In this document: positions 16,009 to 24,423 of the stretch, piece after piece
Position numbering within the stretch: position 1 is the stretch's first letter
Layout: every line of letters begins with the position of its first letter
Origin: a virus
DNA length: 64,000 bases
Strand: one strand, 5' to 3'
IMG/VR virus record: IMGVR_UViG_3300009128_001633
Location: 31,857-95,856 of that record
Notes under the pieces: generated by a model
What the model saw: the letters and a program-made list of their open reading frames with translations, nothing else
Database searches by the model: none
What the model was told of the DNA's origin: nothing
Translations under genes and position numbers: made by a program

Positions 16009-17253
16009 TCATAATGATGTCTTACTTAAAACTAATGAACAAATATCAAGAACTGCCTTCAGATGTCTGACTGTAAGTTCTTTTACACCACTTTTCGCTA
16101 TTGCTAATTCATACAACACAACGAATAACAATTTCTGCAAATCATTCAATATCGCAGAATTGATTCTTATTTCCTTACCAACTAATTTAGCATCCGAACT
16201 AAGAAAATTATACGGATTAATAACTATGTTTGAATCAACAATGGCGACCAATTTTCTACAAACACTAAGATTTCCATCTTCATCATCGCTCAGAATACTC
16301 TTGCTAATCATAACTTCCTTCTTTTCATCCAATGCTTCAACAACTTTAGCATCTGTATTAATAAATTCTGCAAGAATATTTGTTAAATCTTTTGGAAAAG
16401 ATACAACAACATATTTATCAATTGATTTAAGCCTTTTAGAAGCAGATTTATCAACAGAAAGAACAGCATTGTTGCCATATTCTTTGTAAAAAGCTTTTTT
16501 CCAACGACCAATGTTTTCCTTTTGAATTGAAACTAAATCAGCACCATATTCACCTTTTTTAGTCCTGACGGCCTTGTAAAAAGTTCTTATTAGAGAAACA
16601 TCATCTACGGAAGACCATATATAACCAATACACCTTCTTATATCATACGGATCAGCAACATTTCCTTCATCTAATTTTATAAAAGGAGAATTATAACTAT
16701 ATCTATATTGACTTATTCCCTGACAAAATATGTCTCTGACATACAAACCTGAAGGTCTTTCTGCAACTATCTGTCCTTTGTTAGAAGAAAAAATTATTCT
16801 TTTATCACCTTTCTTAATTATTCTATTTTCAAAAACATCACCATTATACCCTTTTATGAAAACAGTTGTTCCATTCTTATGTTTAGCGTTATTTGTATAT
16901 TCAACAGCAAAAACAGATTCATTTTCTATTTCTTCAACAACAGATGATATCAACAAATCACCAGTATGGACTTTGACAACATAACCATTACGCAGAAACA
17001 CTATCATCGCTATTTTTAAACCTTCTCCATGTTTACCTCTTGGATTTTTAATCTTCTTATCCGTAACACCTAATATCAAATGTTTGAAGCTGAAACCATT
17101 ACCATTATCAAATATGGTGACACCTTCAAGAGATTTTTTAACAATAAAATACCCCGCTTCATCAAGCGAATTTTGATAAATCTCTCTAAAAGCTTCCCAA
17201 AATCCCCAATTTTTACGATATTGAATGCTTATTGGATATACTATTTTCTCCAT
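16009..17253 (-). CDS. GHKL-type ATPase (histidine-kinase/Hsp90/MutL fold)
   Basis: 414 residues with the three ATP-binding boxes of the GHKL fold near the N-terminus: N box EIYQNSLDE (Asn28), G1 box DNGNGF (Asp49) and G2 box GKHGEGLK (73-80). The rest has a transducer-like beta/alpha region (NGTTVFIKG) and an unclassified C-terminal half. GHKL ATPases in phages include the rIIA type, and in bacteria Hsp90, MutL, gyrase B and MORC-like proteins. No DHp or histidine phosphotransfer helix is visible, so it is not a sensor kinase. It lies between tail-type and glycosyltransferase genes, an unusual place. Confidence 0.78.
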   Translation of the reverse strand: MEKIVYPISIQYRKNWGFWEAFREIYQNSLDEAGYFIVKKSLEGVTIFDNGNGFSFKHLILGVTDKKIKNPRGKHGEGLKIAMIVFLRNGYVVKVHTGDLLISSVVEEIENESVFAVEYTNNAKHKNGTTVFIKGYNGDVFENRIIKKGDKRIIFSSNKGQIVAERPSGLYVRDIFCQGISQYRYSYNSPFIKLDEGNVADPYDIRRCIGYIWSSVDDVSLIRTFYKAVRTKKGEYGADLVSIQKENIGRWKKAFYKEYGNNAVLSVDKSASKRLKSIDKYVVVSFPKDLTNILAEFINTDAKVVEALDEKKEVMISKSILSDDEDGNLSVCRKLVAIVDSNIVINPYNFLSSDAKLVGKEIRINSAILNDLQKLLFVVLYELAIAKSGVKELTVRHLKAVLDICSLVLSKTSL

Positions 17254-17255
17254 AA

Positions 17256-18032
17256 CTAATATCTTTCTGGATACTTTTCTTTTAATAAACTTAAATTATG
17301 TTTCCGCAATTTCTCATATTCATCATCATTAAACATAATTTTAAATGTAGCTTTTGAATGGTGTATTACATAACAACTTAATGCTAATGCTAATTCTAAG
17401 CCACTCTGTTCTAATCTCCTTGCATAATCATCGTCATCACCTAGCCCAACACCAAACCTTTTATCCAAAAGCCCGACCCTCTTGATCGTTTCTCTACGAA
17501 ATGCGACACAAAAGAAAGCCAACATGCCTCTAATTCTTAAAAAAGTTGACCCATATTTATCTTCTAAAATCTTATTACATTCTTTGAGATTATTTGGATT
17601 ATCAAATTTCGGCAAATCATAAACTAGTTTTTCCCTCACCCTACCAAAATATTGCCAATCATGATCATTTGAATTAATTGGACCACATGCACCTATGTCC
17701 GGATTATTAAGTGGAGACAAAAGTTTTTGAATCCATCCATCACTAACAACAACATCATTATTCATAAAAATAACATATTTTCCATTAGTAGCTTTTATGC
17801 CTTGATTCAAACCACTAATCCACCCTAAATTTACATTATTATTAATTACATTCACCCAACTATGCTTCTTTAACCTATCAAGATATTGACACGTACCATC
17901 AGTGGAATTATTATTTATAATAGTCAATTTAAAATTCATTCCTCCACTACCATGAAGCATTGAAGTGATACACCTATGAGTATATTTTAAATTATTCCAC
18001 ACTGGGATTAATATATCTATATAGCTACCCAT
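17256..18032 (-). CDS. GT2 family glycosyltransferase
   Basis: 258 residues with a textbook GT2 layout: IDILIPVWNNLKYTHRCITSM, IINNNSTDGTCQYL, NVNLGWISGLNQGIKATNG and the YVIFMNNDVVVSDGW acidic motif, then DDDDYARRLEQSG as the later ED-like motif. It is predicted to use a nucleotide sugar with an inverting mechanism. Spaced 2-3 bases from its neighbours. Confidence 0.9.
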   Translation of the reverse strand: MGSYIDILIPVWNNLKYTHRCITSMLHGSGGMNFKLTIINNNSTDGTCQYLDRLKKHSWVNVINNNVNLGWISGLNQGIKATNGKYVIFMNNDVVVSDGWIQKLLSPLNNPDIGACGPINSNDHDWQYFGRVREKLVYDLPKFDNPNNLKECNKILEDKYGSTFLRIRGMLAFFCVAFRRETIKRVGLLDKRFGVGLGDDDDYARRLEQSGLELALALSCYVIHHSKATFKIMFNDDEYEKLRKHNLSLLKEKYPERY

Positions 18033-18034
18033 TT

Positions 18035-19078
18035 TTAATTCCTCTTATTACTTATATCCACAACTTCTTCATATAATTTTAGATATTTCTTCGTTGCATT
18101 ATCCATGCAAAAGTTTTCTTGAGCATATTTAAGTGTTTCATTAAAAACATTTTCTGGATTATCATTTATGTTTTTCCAACATTCATAAATTGCATTTGCT
18201 ATTGAAACTGGATCCATAACAATGGCATGATATCTAGTATATCCACCACGATATGAAACGACCGGAATGCCCATAGCCATAGCTTCCAAAGTATCTCTAC
18301 TAGTTATACCATTTATGTTTGAATTAAATGAAATATCGGCACCTCTTAAAAATGGCCTTAAATCCCTTAACTGTAGTTGAACATTTTCACAATATATGCT
18401 TAAATTTTTTGCTTTCAATATTGTTTCTCTCCATAATGAAACATCTGTAAGTCTGATGCAAAATATGTTCAACCTTGCCTTGGGGATTAACTTTATAACT
18501 TCAGACATAGACCATAATAAAGACATAGGAGTTTTATTAAACCGTATGTTGGCAGTAGATATTATTGCTGGTCTATAGTCATATTCCCACTTAAACCCAT
18601 CAGGATTAAATCTTTGCAGATCAACAGAATCCTGTATGAACACTAAATTATTACCACGCTCATACATTTTCATTATATAATAATCAGACTCATTTATTGC
18701 AACAACTTTGTCAAATCGTTCTAAAAACGAAATATGTATATCAAACTTTTGCTGACCAGTTTGAGTTTCTAACATAACCATATATTCAGCAGTTCCATGC
18801 ATAATTGCTATATTACCATGTTTCCTAACATAAGGAACTAACTTCATCGGAACTGACCTATGCACGACCCAAACATCACATTCGTGTGCGTTTTTCCAAG
18901 GTTTACAAACAATACCACGATCAGTAAACCTTTCTGGATCTGGGTTTTCTTCATCGCAGTTTATTAAAATAGAATCCAATTCAGCTCTACGTTCACAAGT
19001 AATCTGGTCTATAACAAATTCGTGTAATCCAGATCTCCTTGGAGCCCATAAGCTAAAGTGAGCTATTTTCACTATCAA
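18035..19078 (-). CDS. GT4/GT1-like glycosyltransferase
   Basis: 347 residues with a GT-B organisation: an N-terminal acceptor half (HFSLWAPRRSGLHEFVIDQI) with IAMHGTAEYM, a hinge near RPAIISTANIRFNKTPM, and a donor half with ISFNSNINGITSRDTLEAMA followed by GIPVVSYRGG, the E-containing motif of retaining transferases. The 5' end overlaps the preceding GT2 gene by 26 bases. Sugar donor unknown. Confidence 0.83.
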   Translation of the reverse strand: MIVKIAHFSLWAPRRSGLHEFVIDQITCERRAELDSILINCDEENPDPERFTDRGIVCKPWKNAHECDVWVVHRSVPMKLVPYVRKHGNIAIMHGTAEYMVMLETQTGQQKFDIHISFLERFDKVVAINESDYYIMKMYERGNNLVFIQDSVDLQRFNPDGFKWEYDYRPAIISTANIRFNKTPMSLLWSMSEVIKLIPKARLNIFCIRLTDVSLWRETILKAKNLSIYCENVQLQLRDLRPFLRGADISFNSNINGITSRDTLEAMAMGIPVVSYRGGYTRYHAIVMDPVSIANAIYECWKNINDNPENVFNETLKYAQENFCMDNATKKYLKLYEEVVDISNKRN

Positions 19079-19799
19079 CCTCCCTAAAGAACCTTTTCCA
19101 CTTTATCATCTTCTTATATTGCTTCCACTCATTTTTACAAAATAAGTTAAAATCTTTTTCAGGTTCATCAATTTCTACATTCATAGCACCTAAACAAAAA
19201 CCAAAAATTCCAGCAAGAATGAAACCACTTTTTTCATTTAACCATTTTTCGCACAATATGTTGAAATGTTCAAAATCTACATCAAAGAAAGAAGCAAATT
19301 TTTGACCAGTTCCATAAAATCTTTTAAAATACCCTTCTTCAGAAATTTCAGGCATATGTATTCCTAAATTTCTACAAATCTTATGCTCCTCATATCCCCA
19401 TTTTTGTTTTATACTTCCCAAAGCCCATCTATCCCAGCCTATTTGATTTTTTATTTCTATATCTTTAATATAAGCTGTCTTCCATATGCGTACACCATAT
19501 ATTGTTGTTTGTAAAGTTACATCAAATAAACTACCAATGACAGAAGCAACATTTATCCTAGATATTATTTTATATAGTACATCTATTGCACTTGGAAATA
19601 AAATACAATCAGAATCCAATATTATTAAGTATTCATAATTACATTCATTTATAGCCTCTGATACAGCATTATATAATGGCTTATTTTCTATAATACGAAT
19701 ACTAAACTTTTTAAACGTTTGATGTTGGAGAGAGTCGATGCATTTATTAAAACGACTCTCTCCAACAGTCAATATTACTATTTCTAGCTGTTTATTCAT
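19053..19799 (-). CDS. GT2-like glycosyltransferase
   Basis: 248 residues opening LEIVILTVGESRFNKCIDSL with the usual NYEYLIILDSDCILFPSAID acidic motif of GT-A enzymes. The C-terminal half is less conserved (DKSGFILAGIFGFCLGAMN-like). Its stop overlaps the next gene. The first 30 codons contain a 15-bp perfect inverted repeat (see separate entry). Confidence 0.78.
   Translation of the reverse strand: MNKQLEIVILTVGESRFNKCIDSLQHQTFKKFSIRIIENKPLYNAVSEAINECNYEYLIILDSDCILFPSAIDVLYKIISRINVASVIGSLFDVTLQTTIYGVRIWKTAYIKDIEIKNQIGWDRWALGSIKQKWGYEEHKICRNLGIHMPEISEEGYFKRFYGTGQKFASFFDVDFEHFNILCEKWLNEKSGFILAGIFGFCLGAMNVEIDEPEKDFNLFCKNEWKQYKKMIKWKRFFREVDSENSSL
19723..19767. repeat. 15-bp perfect inverted repeat near the start of a GT2 gene
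   Basis: TGTTGGAGAGAGTCG (19723-19737) and CGACTCTCTCCAACA (19753-19767) are perfect reverse complements around a 15-base AT-rich loop. The repeat falls about codons 11-26 of the GT2 gene (start 19799), so the mRNA would fold into a strong hairpin just after the ribosome binding region. Confidence 0.85.
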
Positions 19800-20329
19800 T
19801 ATGCAACCGAAACATCATTCCATCTAAATACAAAATCTCCAGCAGAATCTCTACGAATATCCGTAACACGATATTCTTCAGAAACTGGTATTGACTTAAT
19901 GTATTGTTCTAAACTAACTTCACTCTCGGCTTTTCGTGCCATTGAAATAGCTTTTTCAGCTTCTGAATCGACAATAACAGCATATGACTCTGCTATATCG
20001 GCTATTGAATCACCAACGACACCAAAAGACTCTCCACGACGTGCAATCGAGATAGATTTCTCACCTTCAGACTTGGCAAGTTCAGTTTCTGAATCAACAA
20101 TAACAGCATATGACTGTGCTAACACAGCTATTGATCTTGCTTCAGAAGGATCAGTAGAAAGATCAGCTTCCGACCTAGCTTCACTGGCTTCATCTTCAGC
20201 TATTCTTGCAATTGATATTGCCTTCTCAACTTCCGATTTTGAAAGTTCAGTTTCTGAGTCAACAATAGTAGCATATGACTTTGCAGTAGAAACATCATTT
20301 GGATCAAACTTAGTAGTTTGTATTGCCAT
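19799..20329 (-). CDS. Ser/Glu-rich repeat protein sandwiched between glycosyltransferases
   Basis: 176 residues. After MAIQTTKFDPNDVST come three imperfect copies of a unit of the form SYAxIVDSExELxKSExEK followed by ISIAR or ISMAR, predicted helical and rich in Ser, Ala and Glu. The C-terminal 35 residues (KSIPVSEEYRVTDIRRDSAG, then FVFRWNDVSVA) resemble the C-terminus of the 61-residue protein at 21469-21654, so that is a shared beta module. It overlaps the next glycosyltransferase gene by one base. It may be a virion fibre component or an acceptor for the surrounding enzymes. The role is inferred from position and composition. Confidence 0.65.
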   Translation of the reverse strand: MAIQTTKFDPNDVSTAKSYATIVDSETELSKSEVEKAISIARIAEDEASEARSEADLSTDPSEARSIAVLAQSYAVIVDSETELAKSEGEKSISIARRGESFGVVGDSIADIAESYAVIVDSEAEKAISMARKAESEVSLEQYIKSIPVSEEYRVTDIRRDSAGDFVFRWNDVSVA

Positions 20330-20330
20330 A

Positions 20331-21452
20331 TCATACCTCCATAATCTTAATTATGTCACTAACCATACTATCTAATTGATAATCTCTTAAATGAGAAAAC
20401 TTCTCCTCATAAGCATGTTCACCAACTTTCTTGACACTATGGTTGAATAATTCTTTATTTTTTAAGTAACTATATAACTCTTTGTGACTTTCTGATTTAA
20501 GGGAGACCTCTCTCTTTAACGCTTCCTCTAAACCATCACAAAACTTTTGCCAACTAAACTGTTTAATTTTTACCAATCCAGATCTAGAAAGAATTACTCT
20601 AAGTTCACCATTATTTTTCAAAATACTATAAAACCTAGCTATTGTTTCTGGATTTACGTCAGGAATAACTAACGCTGTCTCATTGTTTATGGCAAAATTA
20701 GTAGTTCCAGCACTTGTACAAATAACTGGAGTTCCACACGCCATCGCTTCAGCAGCAGTATTACACCATCCAGCAAGACCTTCGGCACTTATGAAAATAT
20801 CAGCTTTACTATACATTTCCCTTAAACTATCTTGCGGTGGATTAACGTAATGTTCTATTTCTAATGGTGTGTCATACTTCCATTTCTGTACATCATATAG
20901 CATTAATACTGGTGGATCTTTAACTAATTCTAATGCCTTAACGATATTACCAGTATTTTTCCATCCACGATCAAACTTTGCATAAATAAGAACTCTAAAT
21001 TTATCATCTTTCTCAACTTCAACAGGATAAAATTGCTCAAGATTCACACCACCACTTATTGTATAACCTTTATTATTGAACTTTTGTGGAAACCTTTTCT
21101 CCCAACCATTTGAAACACCTATTAATATATAATCACTTTTAATATCATATGTACCAATACCATACCTTCTTGTATATGGAAAAATAATAAAAACAAATTT
21201 CTTTTGAGCATTGCATCTATCAAATATATCTAATGAAGGTGCATCACCACACATAAGCACTTCATGTTTAACACTATGTACATTTTCAATTGGTGACAAT
21301 TTACCATTATATTTAAACCAATCTGGAGGAGAACCATCACTGTGATATATTGTATAATCATATCCCCTGATAACCATCTCATTACCTATCTCAAGAAATC
21401 TCTTAACTCCTCCGTATAATTTCAAATGTGGTAATATAACGCTTATTTTCAT
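20331..21452 (-). CDS. GT4 family glycosyltransferase
   Basis: 373 residues with clear GT4 motifs: MKISVILPHLKLYGGVKRFLE at the N-terminus, FRVLIYAKFDRGWKNTGNIV at the hinge, and DIFISAEGLAGWCNTAAEAM followed by ACGTPVICT (the E-x7-E donor motif). AGGAGGG lies upstream of the ATG. The C-terminal 50 residues are helical and not part of the standard fold. Confidence 0.88.
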   Translation of the reverse strand: MKISVILPHLKLYGGVKRFLEIGNEMVIRGYDYTIYHSDGSPPDWFKYNGKLSPIENVHSVKHEVLMCGDAPSLDIFDRCNAQKKFVFIIFPYTRRYGIGTYDIKSDYILIGVSNGWEKRFPQKFNNKGYTISGGVNLEQFYPVEVEKDDKFRVLIYAKFDRGWKNTGNIVKALELVKDPPVLMLYDVQKWKYDTPLEIEHYVNPPQDSLREMYSKADIFISAEGLAGWCNTAAEAMACGTPVICTSAGTTNFAINNETALVIPDVNPETIARFYSILKNNGELRVILSRSGLVKIKQFSWQKFCDGLEEALKREVSLKSESHKELYSYLKNKELFNHSVKKVGEHAYEEKFSHLRDYQLDSMVSDIIKIMEV

Positions 21453-21468
21453 TTTGCCCTCCTAAGAA

Positions 21469-21654
21469 TTAAATCGGACTATCATCCCATTCCAAAGCAA
21501 ATTGTCCATCGGCCTCTCTTTTAATCCTAACAACAGTATATTGTCCAGGATCTGGAATTGACTGTACTGCTCTCTGTAAAACAAGTTTATTAGCATCTGT
21601 CAATAGTCTACTTTCATCATCATTAACTTGTGTACTCATTCTTACTTGAGACAT
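21469..21654 (-). CDS. Small virion-type protein (61 aa)
   Basis: 61 residues (MSQVRMSTQVNDDESRLLTD...) with a C-terminal IPDPGQYTVVRIKREADGQF segment that matches the end of the repeat protein at 19799. The shared segment suggests a common beta-hairpin attachment module. No enzymatic motif. Confidence 0.55.
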   Translation of the reverse strand: MSQVRMSTQVNDDESRLLTDANKLVLQRAVQSIPDPGQYTVVRIKREADGQFALEWDDSPI

Positions 21655-21663
21655 AATAAACTC

Positions 21664-21909
21664 CTAACTACTTTTTATATAATGAACCCATAAAGTGTCA
21701 GCCGGAACAGGAGTTGACAATGGTGCATTAGTCATAACGAAACCATTAAGATTACCATTTTCAGCATAATCAGTATCTCTGATTTGTAATAAACCATTCA
21801 AATATACTTCTAGAGATTCAGTAACAAAAGTATATGAACAAGAGAATGTTTTATTAGAACCATCTATCGTTCCTGATGGTGTTTCATGAAATTCATGTTC
21901 GTGAGTCAT
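21664..21909 (-). CDS. Tail-fibre-associated beta-domain protein (paralogue of the next gene)
   Basis: I place the start at 21909 (MTHEHEFHETPSGTIDGSN), because upstream residues in this frame lie opposite the coding sequence of the adjacent gene and show no virion-like pattern. The 81-residue protein has the repeat GTIDGSNKTFSCSYTFVTES, LEVYLNGLLQ, DYAENGNLNG and LWVHYIKSS. It matches the C-terminal half of the upstream 139-residue protein segment by segment (GLINGTNTEFIFSQQFVG, VRLFMNGLQL, VVWGIYLKS). This kind of domain is common in phage tail fibres and adhesins. Confidence 0.65.
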   Translation of the reverse strand: MTHEHEFHETPSGTIDGSNKTFSCSYTFVTESLEVYLNGLLQIRDTDYAENGNLNGFVMTNAPLSTPVPADTLWVHYIKSS

Positions 21910-21916
21910 AACAAAC

Positions 21917-22336
21917 CTACATAGTTGATTTAAGATAAATACCCCAAACAACATCACCACTCTCAGGAGCAGTCGTAAAAATAACCTTATTACTCTGCAC
22001 TCGCTCCTGATAATCAATATTATATTGCAACTGCAAACCATTCATAAAAAGCCTGACTGACCTTCCGACAAACTGTTGAGAAAAAATAAATTCAGTATTA
22101 GTGCCATTTATTAAGCCTGTTGGTATCTCGCACACATGATCATGATCAACAAGGAAACCATAGAAACTAACCTCATAATCAAGCTCATTAGAAAGCTGTT
22201 CAGCGACAATTCCAACTTGTGAAGTTGTTACATTATAATTAATCTCATTTTTGTCAATCTCATAAGTTAATGTTTGAGCTGACAGAAATTCATAATTAAT
22301 CTCATTTGTTATCTGTTCTGAAACTATTTTTCCCAT
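21917..22336 (-). CDS. Virion protein with the same beta domain as its neighbour
   Basis: 139 residues. An N-terminal stretch contains three short repeats of the form NEINYEF / NEINYNV / NELDYEV, and the C-terminal 75 residues hold the GLINGTNTEFIFSQ...LFMNGLQL domain shared with the gene at 21664. The first residues (MGKIV) also begin the protein at 24424. It overlaps the next gene by one base. Likely a tail fibre or baseplate decoration. Confidence 0.62.
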   Translation of the reverse strand: MGKIVSEQITNEINYEFLSAQTLTYEIDKNEINYNVTTSQVGIVAEQLSNELDYEVSFYGFLVDHDHVCEIPTGLINGTNTEFIFSQQFVGRSVRLFMNGLQLQYNIDYQERVQSNKVIFTTAPESGDVVWGIYLKSTM

Positions 22337-22614
22337 TATACTGCCAACACTTCTATATTTTCATCTATGATGGTATATATCTCAGTATCCTTAGTGACAA
22401 CCCAAATAAATTTATACTCTCCAGCAGCAGCAGTGACATTAGAAAAAGTAATTGTGTAATAAATTTGATTACCAGAAGCTCCAGCATTAGTAGTATCGAC
22501 AATAGTTGTTCCACCTTTTGTAATTTTTATAGTAGCAGAATCTGGCTCAAAATCGGCATTATCTAAGTATAACGCTAAAGTTATTATTCTCGCATCACCG
22601 ACATAAAGTTTCAT
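22336..22614 (-). CDS. Ig-like beta virion protein (92 aa)
   Basis: 92 residues: LYVGDARIITLALYLDNADF, ATIKITKGGTTIVDTTNAGA and TAAAGEYKFIWVVTKDTEIY form alternating beta strands resembling an Ig-like or BppU-like tail domain. It overlaps its neighbours closely, so it is part of the tail fibre operon. No catalytic features. Confidence 0.6.
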   Translation of the reverse strand: MKLYVGDARIITLALYLDNADFEPDSATIKITKGGTTIVDTTNAGASGNQIYYTITFSNVTAAAGEYKFIWVVTKDTEIYTIIDENIEVLAV

Positions 22615-22616
22615 TT

Positions 22617-23126
22617 CTAATCTCCAATCGTAGGATCACTAGGCCATCTATTACTTTGAACTTCATCTATAACCTCAGTATTCCAATTAAATTCAACAAG
22701 ACTATCATAATCATTAAGAGCATTTATTTCATCTTCAATTGTATTAGATAAAGCTCTGACATTACTTCTAAAATCAGAAATATTTTTTGGAACATCAATG
22801 CTTTCAACACTCCTTATTACATACCAATCTGTATTATTAAGAAGAGATTTAGCTTGTTCTTTAACTTTTTTAATTAACATACCTTTAAGATCATCAATGG
22901 ACATTTTCGGTTCTATCTTATGAACTCTAGTAACAACTCCATTTAATTCAGAATCAACATGACTAACGGATTTATAGTAAATTTGATTAAATCCTTTTTC
23001 TACAAATTGTTTGATGTTAAGTTCATCAAGTGTATCTGGTTTATCAAAAATATTTGATTTGTGAAACTTTCCATCTAATATAAACTCTTTTCTATTAATC
23101 ACTCTTCCATCTGGTAATAACCACAT
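22617..23126 (-). CDS. Tail fibre / assembly protein with a tail-chaperone-like C-terminus
   Basis: 169 residues. The C-terminal SLLNNTDWYVIRSVESIDVP followed by NISDFRSNVRALSNTIEDEI and EFNWNTEVIDE resembles the conserved C-terminal region of phage tail fibre assembly chaperones (an LL...TDW...R...R motif). The N-terminal half (MWLLPDGRVINRKEFILDGK) is beta-rich. It could help fold the neighbouring fibre proteins. Confidence 0.6.
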   Translation of the reverse strand: MWLLPDGRVINRKEFILDGKFHKSNIFDKPDTLDELNIKQFVEKGFNQIYYKSVSHVDSELNGVVTRVHKIEPKMSIDDLKGMLIKKVKEQAKSLLNNTDWYVIRSVESIDVPKNISDFRSNVRALSNTIEDEINALNDYDSLVEFNWNTEVIDEVQSNRWPSDPTIGD

Positions 23127-23144
23127 TTGTTTTTTCCTCCTTTA

Positions 23145-23450
23145 TTATAATACTTTATCAGGATCCCAGTTATCCGTTCCTTTTGGAACAACCTGAAAAC
23201 AATCCTTATTATCCACTACTCTCTGTATGCCATTAGGATGCAAGGACTCAAGTTCCTCCATATTCATAATATACCTTCCATCCGGAACATATTCCTGATC
23301 TTCATCCACGGCAACCAAACAAGAAACATCTTCAATTTCATCCATTTTCATTATCGCTGCAAGACATTGATTACCTCTATTAACAACATAAGTACCACCA
23401 TCCCTAATATTAGAACAGGATAGAGGATTTTTCAGTCCAATGATTACCAT
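23145..23450 (-). CDS. Hypothetical protein (101 aa)
   Basis: Starting at ATG 23450 (MVIIGLKNPLSCSN...), a protein of about 101 residues with four cysteines spread along it and an acidic middle (VAVDEDQEYVPDGRYIM). A GTG two codons upstream (23456) is possible. I recognise no family. It is packed with tail fibre genes. A gap of 45 bases before the next gene has no feature. Confidence 0.5.
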   Translation of the reverse strand: MVIIGLKNPLSCSNIRDGGTYVVNRGNQCLAAIMKMDEIEDVSCLVAVDEDQEYVPDGRYIMNMEELESLHPNGIQRVVDNKDCFQVVPKGTDNWDPDKVL

Positions 23451-23495
23451 TTCCACTTACGTCCGTTCCAGCGCCATTCCCTTCCTCTATCATCT

Positions 23496-24413
23496 CTATG
23501 CTGCATCGTCTATTAAAAGGTCTGTTGACATCAAATGATAAAATAAATTTCCGCTCATACTTTCAGCTCCATGCCCTGTCATTATATAATTTTTCGTAAA
23601 ATCACCATTGGCAAATCCCCATGCGGCAGCACTATCCCATGACCAGGTCAGGTCTGACTTTTTTGTGGGCTGCCCATTGACGCCGCTGCCTCCTGTCCCA
23701 TTCTGAAAGCCAATGACAAACTTGGAACCGGTTACATTATACGCTACAAAATAGACGACCCCACCGCCGACATCCACGGCGGTATCTCCCGTATGGTTAC
23801 CGGTCTGAACGGTAGCATCCATCACATTAACGTTTATAAAACTGTTTGCTGATAATACTGCAATGGCAATATGATCAGTAGCCCACACACCTTCTAAATT
23901 GATCCAGGAAGGGTTGTTGTCGGTAAGGGTAACGTTAGAAATCTTGGTGATTATAGTACAGTTACCGCCACCATTAGCAGCGAAGTTATTGCAAAGACCG
24001 GTTGTGAACGAAAAATAATCTTCCGCATCCAACGCCCTTGACGGTGGTGATCCTGTTGCCCCAGCTATGCTGGCACCTGCATCCGTAAAAACAAGATCAG
24101 CTCCAGCAGCAACGCCCTGAGATGTTTCATTCGCATTGGCCGAGGTGTTCTCCATCATACAGAGGTTTATAGCCTCGCTTGCCCCACCATTAGTAAGGTC
24201 AAGCCCGCTTTCTGTTGATTCGTCCCAGTTGACATACAGCGACGTGCCACCTCCAAAAGCTTTCCTCCTATGTGATAAAACTGGTTGAACATAACCATTA
24301 TTATTTTGAAGAATTTTTTTAACTGTACCAGAACTTAAAATATTTCTTTGAAATGGGAATAGCCCTTTATGAATAAGATCCAATGTAAAATTTTTAAACT
24401 TATCAAGTATCAT
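23496..24413 (-). CDS. Virion adhesin-like protein with a higher-GC C-terminal domain
   Basis: 305 residues. The first 55 are helical and basic (MILDKFKNFTLDLIHKGLFP). The remaining 250 form a Gly/Asn/Thr-rich beta domain (NGGGNCTIITKISNVTLTDN, VAYNVTGSKFVIGFQNGTGG) that resembles lectin-like or LamG-type receptor-binding domains. The DNA for the C-terminal domain (about 23600-24260) is visibly GC-richer than its surroundings: 37 of 60 bases are G or C at 23761-23820, against 13 of 60 at 24301-24360. This suggests the domain came from another phage. Receptor binding is inferred. Confidence 0.68.
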   Translation of the reverse strand: MILDKFKNFTLDLIHKGLFPFQRNILSSGTVKKILQNNNGYVQPVLSHRRKAFGGGTSLYVNWDESTESGLDLTNGGASEAINLCMMENTSANANETSQGVAAGADLVFTDAGASIAGATGSPPSRALDAEDYFSFTTGLCNNFAANGGGNCTIITKISNVTLTDNNPSWINLEGVWATDHIAIAVLSANSFINVNVMDATVQTGNHTGDTAVDVGGGVVYFVAYNVTGSKFVIGFQNGTGGSGVNGQPTKKSDLTWSWDSAAAWGFANGDFTKNYIMTGHGAESMSGNLFYHLMSTDLLIDDAA

Positions 24414-24423
24414 CTTAAACCTC

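Noticed and set aside
19899-20375. Plus-strand open frame of 158 codons opposite the Ser/Glu repeat protein
   Set aside because: It mirrors the repeats of the minus-strand gene, lies in an all-minus operon and has no binding site.
21664-22041. Longer start of the fibre-domain protein upstream of 21909
   Set aside because: The extra 44 residues lie over the coding part of the neighbouring gene in another frame and show no homology. The MTHEHEF start is better.
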